NCBI GenBank assembly: GCA_900544395.1
Contig: UQVC01000039.1
Location: 1 to 20,791 of the forward strand
DNA: 20,791 nt
Origin: an uncultured Ruminococcus sp.
GTDB lineage: Bacteria; Bacillota; Clostridia; Lachnospirales; Lachnospiraceae
Direction of reading: 5' to 3'
Shown: positions 6,936-13,769 of the stretch, piece after piece
Layout: each line of letters starts with the position of its first letter
How positions within the stretch are numbered: the first letter of the stretch is position 1
Notes under the pieces: generated by a model
Told to the model about the DNA's origin: nothing
Database searches by the model: none
Seen by the model: the letters and a program-made list of their open reading frames with translations, nothing else
Made by a program: the position numbers and the translations under genes

Positions 6936-6964
6936 AATATAATACATATTTGTGTGTTTGTCAA
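6936..6964 (-). promoter_or_regulatory. Sigma-A promoter of the perR-like gene
   Basis: Reading leftwards, a perfect TTGACA (6964-6959), a 17-base spacer and TATATT (6941-6936). The predicted start near 6929 gives a leader of about 42 bases to the TTG at 6887. Confidence 0.75.
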
Positions 6965-7102
6965 TAGGAAAAGTAATAAATTTTGTTATGTGGAGGAGAT
7001 TTCCGGGTTAAAATATTACATAAAAGTTAATAAATAATGAAAAAATAGAAATAATATATGATGGTATGTCGAAATGTGTAAGAAAAAAGACCATTGAAAA
7101 CA
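6965..7102. other. AT-rich divergent intergenic region between perR and the NlpC/P60 gene
   Basis: Together with the two flanking promoters this makes 326 bases without a gene (6888-7213). The middle is very AT-rich (runs such as TAATAAATAATGAAAAAATAG) and has no convincing open frame, hairpin or repeat. Confidence 0.6.
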
Positions 7103-7131
7103 TTGACAATAGTGTTGCATATTGATATAAT
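7103..7131 (+). promoter_or_regulatory. Fully consensus sigma-A promoter of the NlpC/P60 gene
   Basis: TTGACA (7103-7108), exactly 17 bases, then TATAAT (7126-7131), with TGA immediately before the -10 giving an extended -10. Every consensus position is met. The predicted start near 7138 gives a leader of about 75 bases. Confidence 0.9.
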
Positions 7132-7213
7132 CAAAATGTAACAAAATTTAATAATTATGTAACATCTAAAACTTCCTACAAAAGATAAAGACAGAATATA
7201 GAGGAGGTTTTAT

Positions 7214-8263
7214 ATGAAGACAGCACACATGAAACAAAAAATGGTCATTCCGGCTTTGCTGGGAATGATGATGATTCCGGGGAGTGCAGTTTGTGCAAAA
7301 GATCAAAAACAGGAGGTGTATCCGGTTTTGCCGGCTGCAGGAATTGAAACGGTACTGACAGATTGTTACGAAACAAGTGTAAAAGAAAATTTGCAATTAT
7401 ATCTGGTACCGGAAGACGAGGGAGCGTATTTTAATCTGGCATTTTCGAATACGAGTGAGGAATTTACTTATATAAGAAGTGAGCCGGATGAGAACAGTGA
7501 CTGGGTTGGGAAGTTGTATCCGGATAGCGCAGTAAAAGTTCTTGAATATAAAGAGGACTGGGTGAAGATCCAGTCAGGAGAGGCAGAAGGATTTGTGCCG
7601 GCAGATTCTTTGCATTTGGGAGAGGATGCAAGGGCTCATGCAGATGAATATGAAAAGAAGATGGCAACGGTAACAGCCGATGTCCTGAACGTGAGAGCCG
7701 GTCAGGGAGTAGACACAGAGGTTTTGACACAAGTGATGGAATATCAGCAATATGAAATTACCGGAGAGCCAAAGAATGGATGGTATCCAGTACAGGCGGG
7801 GGAGATTGTCGGCTGGGTATCAGGGGAGTATATTACAATAGAAACGACATATTCTCATGGAGTGTCAAGAGAAGAAGAGACTGATAACAGCGGGCAGCAG
7901 GTAGAGGTTCAGGAAACAGCAGTGTCCGGACAGGCTGTAATAGAGTATGCCTGTCAGTTTATTGGAAATCCATATGTGTGGGGCGGAACGAGTTTGACAG
8001 ATGGAGCAGATTGTTCCGGATTTGTTCAGTCAGTATATGCACATTTTGGGATCAGTCTTCCCAGAACAACATGGGATATGGAAACAGTAGGAGTTCCGGT
8101 CAGCTATGAAGAAGCACTTCCGGGGGATCTTGTTCTGTATGATGGACATGTAGGGCTTTACATGGGAGACGGAACAATTGTAAATGCAATGAACGAGGCA
8201 GAGGGAATCGGAATTTGCAGCGCAACGTATACGAATATTATAACGATCAGAAGAGTTTTGTAA
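7214..8263 (+). CDS. Secreted SH3-domain NlpC/P60 peptidoglycan endopeptidase
   Basis: This 349-residue exported cysteine peptidase cleaves peptide stems of peptidoglycan. A signal peptide covers about residues 1-28 (MKQKMVIPALLGMMM core, VCA-K cleavage region). Two bacterial SH3 domains follow: SEEFTYIRSEPDENSDWVG at about 78-140, and VTADVLNVRAGQGVDTEV with GWYPVQAGEIVGWVSGEYI at about 153-212. A Ser/Gln-rich linker leads to the C-terminal NlpC/P60 domain (IGNPYVWGGTS, DGADCSGFVQ). The catalytic Cys is residue 267 and the His is residue 312 in DGHVGLYMG. The third polar position, usually His, is Asn 324 (VNAMNE). ATG 7214 follows GGAGG by 7 bases. The strong promoter suggests an abundant cell-separation or wall-turnover enzyme. 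Confidence 0.95.
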   Translation: MKTAHMKQKMVIPALLGMMMIPGSAVCAKDQKQEVYPVLPAAGIETVLTDCYETSVKENLQLYLVPEDEGAYFNLAFSNTSEEFTYIRSEPDENSDWVGKLYPDSAVKVLEYKEDWVKIQSGEAEGFVPADSLHLGEDARAHADEYEKKMATVTADVLNVRAGQGVDTEVLTQVMEYQQYEITGEPKNGWYPVQAGEIVGWVSGEYITIETTYSHGVSREEETDNSGQQVEVQETAVSGQAVIEYACQFIGNPYVWGGTSLTDGADCSGFVQSVYAHFGISLPRTTWDMETVGVPVSYEEALPGDLVLYDGHVGLYMGDGTIVNAMNEAEGIGICSATYTNIITIRRVL

Positions 8264-8268
8264 ACTGG

Positions 8269-8311
8269 GACTGCATTTTAAAGTTGACTGACTTTAGAAT
8301 GCGGTCTTTTT
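8269..8311 (+). terminator. Intrinsic terminator after the NlpC/P60 gene
   Basis: A 16-pair stem (8269-8284 with 8291-8306, two G-T pairs) has the 6-base loop TGACTG and is followed by T5. Confidence 0.9.
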
Positions 8312-8762
8312 GATGTGGAAAAGAGATAGAAGGAAACAAAAATGTCAATAGGAAAATAAATAAATGGCAACATGCACAAAAATGTAAAAAACTGTCGAAA
8401 TTTCAAAAGTAGGAGTTTTCAACTTATCCACATCCTAAATATAAAAAAACGTGGAAAACACGATATTTTTGAAAAGTTATTCACATTATCCACACTCAAA
8501 TGTGTGTTTTATGTGGATTACTTTTGTTAAAAAAAGAACGGATGTTTTGTAGAGTTATTATGAAATTGATTCTTTGTCGAAAAAAATAGAAAAATATATT
8601 GACTTTTGAGTATTCGAAAAGCAGAAAAAACAAAAAGAACAATTCAGAAAATTCAATGGAAAAGGGAATGATTTTGAACTGTATTTTCAGGTTTTGATGG
8701 TTGATAATTTAAAAAATAGGGATTATAATAAAGAACACTGAATAATAGAAGGAGGAAACGTT
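8312..8762. other. AT-rich intergenic region with a DnaA-box cluster
   Basis: About 450 bases without a credible gene. Perfect TTATnCACA boxes stand at 8424-8432 (TTATCCACA), 8477-8485 (TTATTCACA) and, directly abutting, 8486-8494 (TTATCCACA). One-mismatch boxes on the other strand lie at 8512-8520 (TGTGGATTA) and 8314-8322 (TGTGGAAAA), and a two-mismatch copy lies at 8450-8458. A very AT-rich stretch follows at 8521-8720. No dnaA gene is in the window. The 3' end holds the promoter of the DUF1858 gene. Confidence 0.7.
8701..8729 (+). promoter_or_regulatory. Sigma-A promoter of the DUF1858 gene
   Basis: TTGATA (8701-8706), 17 bases, TATAAT (8724-8729). The predicted start near 8736 gives a leader of about 27 bases containing GGAGG. 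Confidence 0.8.
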
Positions 8763-8969
8763 ATGGAGACATTTACTAAAAATACAACGATCGGTGAATT
8801 GTTAGCAGTTTATCCAGAATGCGCACCGATTTTAATGGAAATCGGAATGCACTGTCTTGGATGCCCATCTTCACAGATGGAGACATTAGGTGAGGCAGCA
8901 ATGGTTCATGGAATCGATGCAGATCTCTTAGTAGAAAAGATCAATGCAGCAAGAGCAGCAGGAAAATAA
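8763..8969 (+). CDS. DUF1858 redox-disulfide domain protein
   Basis: This 68-residue cytoplasmic protein is a single DUF1858 domain, the unit found at the N-terminus of ScdA/RIC-type proteins and alone beside hybrid-cluster proteins. The family pattern is clear: TIGELLAVYPECAPILMEIGMHCLGCPSS, with the conserved CLGC (CxxC) as the putative redox or metal-binding pair, followed by a helical part ending in VEKINAARAAGK. The precise function is not known; a role in nitrosative or oxidative stress, or in Fe-S cluster handling, is suggested for relatives. ATG 8763 follows GAAGGAGG. It has its own strong promoter and terminator, so it is monocistronic. The neighbouring DnaA-box region could affect its expression. 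Confidence 0.9.
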   Translation: METFTKNTTIGELLAVYPECAPILMEIGMHCLGCPSSQMETLGEAAMVHGIDADLLVEKINAARAAGK

Positions 8970-8976
8970 AATTTCC

Positions 8977-9036
8977 AGATATAAAAAGAGCCGAAAGAAT
9001 CTGAAACTGTTCTTTCGGCTCATCTTTTTATATCTG
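8977..9036. terminator. Bidirectional terminator between the DUF1858 gene and mecA
   Basis: GAGCCGAAAGAA (8988-8999) pairs with TTCTTTCGGCTC (9010-9021). The outer arms CAGATATAAAAAGA (8977-8990) and TCTTTTTATATCTG (9023-9036) extend the symmetry, giving a T-rich tail in both directions. The mecA stop (9028-9030) lies inside the outer arm. Confidence 0.9.
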
Positions 9037-9747
9037 TGACAGTTTTTGGAGGGCATCTGAGGAAATGACAACTTCACAGTGTTCTTCCAGAAAGGCAAGA
9101 ACAGATGCGGAGGCCTTTTCCAGACAGCCGTATTCTGAAAGCATGTTACAGATCTTGTTGAATTCATTGGCAGAATGCTCAGATGGCGTCAAAGCTAGTA
9201 TATACATCTCTGCTTCGTTGTCTCGATACAAAGTATTAGATCCGTGGTATGCAGGTGCCAGCAGATGGGCAGCCTGGATCACCAGATCAATATGATTGAA
9301 TGAGAACAACCGTACATTAAGCGGAGCAGATGCCTCCTGTGGTTTGGATGCAGGAGTTGTGTCAGCTGCCGCTTCCTTGACTTTATTGAGCAGATTCAGA
9401 AAGTCTTCTGCACCTTCCAGTTTTTCCAGTTGTTCTGCAGGAGAAAGTTCAGAGTCTGCACTCTGTGTAAATTTAGAGAATCTTGTATCCAGTTCTTCGG
9501 GATCTTCTACTTTTGTGATGATCAAAACAATCGAATCACCAGAGGAAGGAATCGCTTCAATCATCAGAGGAAGGTCTTCCGCCTCAAATCCGAAATCAAA
9601 GGATGCCTGCTGCATCATATCCCGAAACAGAGATTTCGCTTTTTCTGTACCGTAAGCCAGCTCACTTAACTTTAAGTGGCGGGCTGCTAAATCAGCATGT
9701 GTCAATGTACAACGAATTTGGTTTTCATTGAGTTTTTCAATTTTCAT
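9028..9747 (-). CDS. mecA: Adaptor protein MecA
   Basis: MecA delivers substrates such as ComK, and in Bacillus also Spo0A, to the ClpC-ClpP protease. The 239-residue protein begins MKIEKLNENQIRCTLTHADL, the typical MecA N-terminal substrate-binding domain, followed by FRDMMQQASFDFGFE and a segment with SGDSIVLIITKVEDPEEL. An acidic, Ser/Ala-rich linker (about residues 92-145) leads to the C-terminal ClpC-binding domain (RLFSFNHIDLVIQAAHLL, SNTLYRDNEAEMYILAL, EYGCLEKASASVLAFLEEHCEVVI). The length is normal for Firmicute MecA (about 220-250). ATG 9747 has AAGGATG upstream. It is monocistronic, convergent with the DUF1858 gene. Given the sporulation genes in the window, an effect on spore entry is possible but not shown. 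Confidence 0.92.
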   Translation of the reverse strand: MKIEKLNENQIRCTLTHADLAARHLKLSELAYGTEKAKSLFRDMMQQASFDFGFEAEDLPLMIEAIPSSGDSIVLIITKVEDPEELDTRFSKFTQSADSELSPAEQLEKLEGAEDFLNLLNKVKEAAADTTPASKPQEASAPLNVRLFSFNHIDLVIQAAHLLAPAYHGSNTLYRDNEAEMYILALTPSEHSANEFNKICNMLSEYGCLEKASASVLAFLEEHCEVVISSDALQKLSQI

Positions 9748-9782
9748 ATGCTCACATCCTTATGAATTGAAATGTCGAAAAT

Positions 9783-9811
9783 ATTATAGTTATTAAGTAG
9801 GATAATAATAA
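9783..9811 (-). promoter_or_regulatory. Candidate mecA promoter
   Basis: Reading leftwards, TATAAT (9788-9783) has TTATTA 17 bases upstream, a poor -35. The predicted start near 9776 gives a leader of about 29 bases. Confidence 0.4.
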
Positions 9812-9930
9812 CATATATTTCTTCACTATTAGTATAAACAAAAAGAAAAAAGATGTAAAGAAAAATAGTGAGACTTTCCGATTCTTTCTGATTATCAACA
9901 AAAGGGAAGTAGTTATGAACAAAATACACA

Positions 9931-9959
9931 TTGAAATGCGAGGTGACAATCCCTATAAT
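9931..9959 (+). promoter_or_regulatory. Strong rightward sigma-A promoter in the non-coding region
   Basis: TTGAAA (9931-9936), 17 bases, TATAAT (9954-9959). The first gene on that strand starts 310 bases beyond the predicted start near 9966, so it serves either a long leader or an unannotated RNA. Confidence 0.65.
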
Positions 9960-9979
9960 GGCAGTACAGAAGATAGTAT

Positions 9980-10225
9980 TTCAGGATAAATATCACATTT
10001 TCAGAAAGGGAGGGAGAGAAAATAAGATTATATTATCTGAAACGAGTGACTGAATTTTTCTAAGAACAAGACATCCAAGATCATATCTATCATAAAAATC
10101 AAAATTCAATGTTCTCGAATCTGGAACAAAATCAATGTAAAATAGTAAGAATATACTCACTGTGGGTTCGTACTATCTTTTTGTACCGCGTATAATTCAA
10201 AGGTACGTCACATACCTTCTGCGGT
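9980..10225 (+). ncRNA. Possible structured leader or small RNA
   Basis: TTTCAG occurs twice (about 9980 and 9998), and either copy can pair with TCTGAAA near 10037-10043, giving two exclusive hairpins. Further on, ACCGC (10185-10189) and GCGGT (10221-10225) enclose AAGGTA (10200-10205) / TACCTT (10213-10218). GTACC (10183-10187) could instead pair with GGTAC (10202-10206). I recognise no known riboswitch class. A second weak -10 (TATAAT 10191-10196) lies inside this structure and offers an alternative explanation. This is tentative. Confidence 0.25.
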
Positions 10226-10275
10226 CAGTTGTTATTTCGATATTTATCAGAGCTCACAGGGGAAAGGAGCAGGAC

Positions 10276-10503
10276 ATGAAATCTGATGAGACAGCTTATC
10301 AGGAATTGTTTAAGGAACTGGAAACATATGAAAACAAAGGGATTTATATCAGTATGGATGGAATTCCTGCCAGTCCGATGCAGATCGTAACAGCACATAT
10401 GGCACGGGAAGAAGGCAGTTATATGCGGGATTACATTCTGGATACAGAAGGATATATCGAATCACTTTCATTTATCGATATCAACAGACATGAGCAGGCG
10501 TAG
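10276..10503 (+). CDS. Small conserved-looking protein of unknown function
   Basis: This 75-residue acidic, soluble protein has no signal peptide, no membrane segment and no Cys. I do not recognise its family. It has the character of a folded small domain: an N-terminal helix rich in Glu (TAYQELFKELETYENKG), then a short strand-like IYISMDGIPASPMQIVTAHMAREEGSYMRDY and a C-terminal strand (GYIESLSFIDIN). The start at ATG 10276 is set by AAAGGAG 6 bases upstream; the frame is open for 38 codons more but that part is hydrophobic, basic and has no ribosome site. It may be transcribed from the promoter at 9931 or from a weaker one with a TATAAT at 10191. Confidence 0.65.
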   Translation: MKSDETAYQELFKELETYENKGIYISMDGIPASPMQIVTAHMAREEGSYMRDYILDTEGYIESLSFIDINRHEQA

Positions 10504-10604
10504 TTTCCCCTTTTACGTCGGACAATAAGATTTTAAAATATTTCTGAAGAATGTTTAAAATACTTCTTAAAATGGCAAATTAGTAATGACTGGCAAAGAA
10601 AGTA

Positions 10605-10613
10605 TGTTATAAT
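10605..10613 (+). promoter_or_regulatory. Extended -10 promoter of the GH18 gene
   Basis: TGTTATAAT (10605-10613) is a TGn extended -10; no good -35 is seen 16-18 bases upstream. The predicted start near 10620 gives a leader of about 16 bases with GGAGG at 10626-10630. Confidence 0.6.
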
Positions 10614-10635
10614 AGGTTCTAAATAGGAGGTACGC

Positions 10636-12573
10636 ATGGACGAAAGAGAAGAGAGGGCTGTAAGATCCCGCAATACAGCGGGAAAGCGGCAAAACACAAA
10701 AAGAACACGCCCACGCGGGCGGACCGGAGAACCTGAGGATATACAGACAGGCAGAGAGCGCAGACCGGCGTCAGGAAGAAGACGAAAGAGCAGCCGGGCA
10801 AGAAGGCGGCAGAGGAATATGCTGATCAGAATTATATTGTTGGTTTTGGTGATCCTGACAGCAGTTGGGGGATTGATTTTCTGGAGACGATATGGCTCAT
10901 CGGATGAGAGAGCAAATTTAGAACAATATTATGGAATGACGGATCCGGATGATCTCGCAGTGGTTGTAAATAATCAGGTCATTGGAAAAGCTGACAATGG
11001 GGAATATGGTGCAGGCGGACGGATGATCGACGGACAGGCATATATTGAGTATTCTGTTCTGCATGATTTTGTGAATAAGCGATTTTACTGGGATGCGAAT
11101 GAAAATATCCTGTTGTATACATTGCCGGATGGAAGTGTAAGCGTAAGCGCAGAAAGTAAGGAATATACGGAGATCAATGACACAAAAAGTGAAGAGTATG
11201 TCATTTTGAAGACAGATGGAACAACAGCATACGTTGCCCTGGATTTTGTGAAAAAGTATACAGATATGGAGTATAAAGAATACCAAAAGCCAAATCGCGT
11301 GATGATCGTCAATGAATTTGGAAAGACGACAACTGCTGTTATGAAGCGGGATTCAGAAGTAAGATTTCAAGGTGGTGTGAAAAGTCCGATTCTGACAGAG
11401 GTGAAGAAGTCAGAAAAGGTAACCGTGATCGAGGATGAAGATGGCTGGAAAAAGGTTCGTACCAGCGATGGATTTATCGGATATGTCAAGACGAATGCTT
11501 TGAAACATATCAAAGAAGAGACCATTGCCAGTGATTTTCAGGAGCCGGTATATCACGGGATCCAAAAGGAGCATAAGCTCAATATGGCATGGCACAATGT
11601 AGAAAATACAACAGCCAATGCATATGTTTCAGAAATGATCGCACCAACCAGAGGTTTGACAACGATCGCACCGACCTGGTTTCATATTGCAGATACACAG
11701 GGAAATATCAATTCGATCGCGGATGCAGAGTATGTAAATGCTGCGCATCAGGCGAGCCTGGAAGTATGGGCTGTTCTCAGAGATTTTCATGGAGGCATTA
11801 ACTCGGCAGAAGAGAATTATGAGGTCTTGAGTTATACGTCAAAGCGGACAAATCTGATCGATCAGGTGATTGCTTCGGCACTTGCAAACGGAATTGACGG
11901 GATCAATCTTGATTTTGAACTGATTTCCGCAGAATGCGGAGAACATTATGTACAGTTTGTAAGGGAACTTTCCGTGAAGTGCCATCAGAATGGTCTTGTA
12001 TTTTCGGTAGACAATTATGTTCCGATGCCTTATAACACATTTTATGATTTCAACGAGCAGGCGGTATTTGCAGATTACGTTGTGATCATGGGATATGATG
12101 AGCATGTGGAAGGATCTTATGAAGCCGGTTCAGTCGCATCTTACGGATATGTGAAAGATGGGATTGAGAATGCGTTGAAAGCAGTTCCGAAAGAGAAGCT
12201 GATCAATGCAATTCCACTATATACACGACTGTGGTTTGAGAGTCCGAAGACAGAGTCAGAACTGGCAGCAGAAGCCGGTACAGAAGCAGCGAATTATCCG
12301 AATAAAGTGACAAGCACAGCGCTTGGAATGGAAGAAGCGCAGCAGAAGCTGCGTGAGGCAGGAGTTGAAGCTGTCTGGGATGAACAGGCACGGCAAAACT
12401 ATGCACAGTGGGAGGCAGATGGCGGAACGTATAAGATCTGGCTGGAAGACGAAAAATCTCTGAAAGAGAAACTGGAATTGATCCAGAGTCATGATCTGGC
12501 AGGCGTTGCCGAGTGGCGCCTTGGCTGGGAAGACCCGGCAGTCTGGGATCTGATTTTACAATATGTAAGTTAA
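10636..12573 (+). CDS. Membrane-anchored SH3 / glycoside hydrolase family 18 protein
   Basis: This 645-residue protein belongs to the group containing YaaH-like spore and cell-wall GH18 hydrolases, which act on N-acetylglucosamine-containing glycans such as peptidoglycan. Residues 1-57 are extremely Arg/Lys-rich (GRRRKSSRARRRQRN) and cytoplasmic; one membrane helix follows at about 58-80, giving a type II orientation. Outside lie a region resembling a copper-amine-oxidase N-terminal fold (about 95-235), an SH3 domain (VTVIEDEDGWKKVRTSDGFIGYVK, about 255-290) and the GH18 barrel (about 310-640). The catalytic motif reads DGINLDFE, residues 421-428, with Glu 428 as the acid and Asp 426 kept; the second Asp of the DxxDxDxE pattern is Asn, as is common in spore-type members. 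The barrel ends in AEWRLGWEDPAVW. ATG 10636 follows GGAGG by 5 bases. Confidence 0.9.
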   Translation: MDEREERAVRSRNTAGKRQNTKRTRPRGRTGEPEDIQTGRERRPASGRRRKSSRARRRQRNMLIRIILLVLVILTAVGGLIFWRRYGSSDERANLEQYYGMTDPDDLAVVVNNQVIGKADNGEYGAGGRMIDGQAYIEYSVLHDFVNKRFYWDANENILLYTLPDGSVSVSAESKEYTEINDTKSEEYVILKTDGTTAYVALDFVKKYTDMEYKEYQKPNRVMIVNEFGKTTTAVMKRDSEVRFQGGVKSPILTEVKKSEKVTVIEDEDGWKKVRTSDGFIGYVKTNALKHIKEETIASDFQEPVYHGIQKEHKLNMAWHNVENTTANAYVSEMIAPTRGLTTIAPTWFHIADTQGNINSIADAEYVNAAHQASLEVWAVLRDFHGGINSAEENYEVLSYTSKRTNLIDQVIASALANGIDGINLDFELISAECGEHYVQFVRELSVKCHQNGLVFSVDNYVPMPYNTFYDFNEQAVFADYVVIMGYDEHVEGSYEAGSVASYGYVKDGIENALKAVPKEKLINAIPLYTRLWFESPKTESELAAEAGTEAANYPNKVTSTALGMEEAQQKLREAGVEAVWDEQARQNYAQWEADGGTYKIWLEDEKSLKEKLELIQSHDLAGVAEWRLGWEDPAVWDLILQYVS

Positions 12574-12589
12574 AAAGTGAATCAAAGAA

Positions 12590-12633
12590 TGTAAAAAGAA
12601 CGCTGATTTTCCGTTGGGAGAATCAGCGTTTTT
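12590..12633. terminator. Bidirectional terminator between the GH18 and AraC genes
   Basis: AACGCTGATTTTCC (12599-12612) pairs with GGAGAATCAGCGTT (12617-12630) around GTTG, with one G-T pair. TTTTT follows on the right and, read leftwards, the upstream AAAAAG gives a T-run for the AraC gene. Confidence 0.88.
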
Positions 12634-12651
12634 AGATAAAAGAAATAAAGA

Positions 12652-13587
12652 TCAGATTCTATGTTCATCAAAATGATTGATCTGCATGAATTGAGTTACT
12701 GTCTCCAGCATTTCCTGTGGAGTGTAAGTCTTGCCGGTTCCTTTTCTGTTATGAGAGAGTGTATTGCCGTTCATGTTTTTTTTGCATTCGTTTGGAGTGC
12801 AGCCGGTATATTTTTTAAAGGCATTATTCATATAGCGATAATCGGAAAATCCACAGCCATAGCAGATATCGATCAAAGAAAGTCCTCCTTTCATCAGAAG
12901 AGCTTTTGCATTGAGATATCTGGTATAAGTTAAAAATTCACTGAAAGAACGATGCAGGTTCTTCTGGATAAAATGGGACAGATAGGAAGGGGAAAGCTGC
13001 ATATGTTCTGCCAGATCAGAGAGTGTCAATCTTTCCGCAGAATGTTCTTCGATATAGCGGATGATTTCAGAAAGCTGCCGGCTGCGCTTGGTAGTGAGAG
13101 CCAGTTTGTCACTGTGCATTTCATAGTAGGCACAGCTTTGCAGAATATCGTATATCATGATGTTGATCAGTCCGGCACATTCCAGTTGATAATAAGGAGC
13201 CTGCTGCAGATAAATCTTCAAAAGTTTGCAAAATGTGTAAGTAAACAGACGTTCATTTTGGCTAAGCAGCGTATTTTCCAGGAAACTGATATGGCTCATC
13301 TGTGGGAAATATCCTTCAAAGTATTGGGGGAGGATATGAAGCGAAAGAAGTGTAGAAGGAGTTTCTTCGGAGTTGATCTCGTGGAGTTCGTTGGCGTTGA
13401 TCAGGATAATGTCCTTTTCGGAAAAGGATGAAGTGGATCCATTAATATTGAAAGAAGGAGAGCCTTTTAACACGAGGATCAGTTCGATTTCCGGATGAAG
13501 ATGGGCAGAGCGGTAAGCAACATCTGTAACAGCAAGGTTCATATTTTTGATTTGTGGATGATGGATCGTTTCAATTTCCAAATGCAT
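12652..13587 (-). CDS. AraC-family regulator with N-terminal cupin domain
   Basis: This 311-residue transcription factor has an AraC-type sensor cupin in its N-terminal part (AYRSAHLHPEIELILVLKG, ILINANELHEINSEE), a helical linker, and the double helix-turn-helix at about residues 170-275 (LTLSDLAEHMQLSPSYLSHFIQKNLHRSF and LSLIDICYGCGFSDYRYMNNAFKKYTGCTPNE). A 35-residue basic then acidic extension follows the usual end point and is uncommon. The start is ATG 13587, 9 bases after AAAGGAGT; an in-frame ATG 57 bases upstream lies in the promoter. It is divergent from the bilirubin-reductase gene with 182 bases between them, the classic arrangement for a local activator, so it probably controls bilR. 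The inducer is unknown. Confidence 0.9.
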   Translation of the reverse strand: MHLEIETIHHPQIKNMNLAVTDVAYRSAHLHPEIELILVLKGSPSFNINGSTSSFSEKDIILINANELHEINSEETPSTLLSLHILPQYFEGYFPQMSHISFLENTLLSQNERLFTYTFCKLLKIYLQQAPYYQLECAGLINIMIYDILQSCAYYEMHSDKLALTTKRSRQLSEIIRYIEEHSAERLTLSDLAEHMQLSPSYLSHFIQKNLHRSFSEFLTYTRYLNAKALLMKGGLSLIDICYGCGFSDYRYMNNAFKKYTGCTPNECKKNMNGNTLSHNRKGTGKTYTPQEMLETVTQFMQINHFDEHRI

Positions 13588-13620
13588 GGGCAGACTCCTT
13601 TTTGTTGATAATTTTATCTT

Positions 13621-13648
13621 AATATAACAGACAGGATTATGCAATCAA
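13621..13648 (-). promoter_or_regulatory. Candidate promoter of the AraC-family gene
   Basis: Reading leftwards, TTGATT (13648-13643), 16 bases, TATATT (13626-13621). The predicted start near 13614 gives a leader of about 27 bases. On the opposite strand no good sigma-A promoter is seen ahead of bilR, which fits a need for an activator. Confidence 0.55.
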
Positions 13649-13769
13649 ATTTTTGAAACAGCATGAAAGTGATAAGAACAAAGCATGATCAGCATATAAA
13701 AAAACAGGTTGAATGTGTATAGTAAACAGTAGATGAAATAAACAGAACAACAGTAAGGAGACGCAGATT

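Larger units (their letters stand above)
9748..10275. other. Long untranslated region between mecA and the 75-residue gene
   Basis: There are 528 bases without a convincing gene. The left part carries the mecA promoter and an inverted repeat TCACTATT (9823-9830) / AATAGTGA (9864-9871). A strong rightward promoter sits at 9931-9959. The rest (about 9966-10275) would be a leader of about 310 bases or a small RNA, with possible hairpins described separately. Two short frames (9915-9989, 24 codons; 9958-10053, 31 codons) overlap the promoter and look accidental. Confidence 0.55.

Noticed and set aside
6888..6990. Per box (TTATAATnATTATAA) at the perR promoter
   Set aside because: Only partial AT-rich matches overlap the -10; too many mismatches to call an operator.
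8312..8762. Chromosomal or plasmid origin of replication
   Set aside because: DnaA boxes are present, but dnaA, dnaN, rpmH or a plasmid rep gene are not in the window and flanking genes are ordinary chromosomal ones; kept as a DnaA-box cluster only.
9915..9989. 24-codon frame beginning MNKIHIEMRG with a weak purine stretch upstream
   Set aside because: The -35 and -10 of a near-consensus promoter lie inside it and it resembles nothing known; likely chance.
9958..10053. 31-codon frame beginning MAVQKIVFQ behind GAGGTG
   Set aside because: The ATG overlaps the -10 of the promoter whose transcript would start after it, and there is no homology that I recognise.
10150..10230. tRNA-like or T-box-like fragment (GGTTCG, nested hairpin)
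   Set aside because: No complete cloverleaf, no T-box sequence and no terminator T-run could be assembled.
12952..13431. 159-codon rightward open frame opposite the AraC-family gene
   Set aside because: It lies wholly antisense to a well-supported AraC coding region, has no ribosome site and low-complexity, Cys/Phe-rich content.
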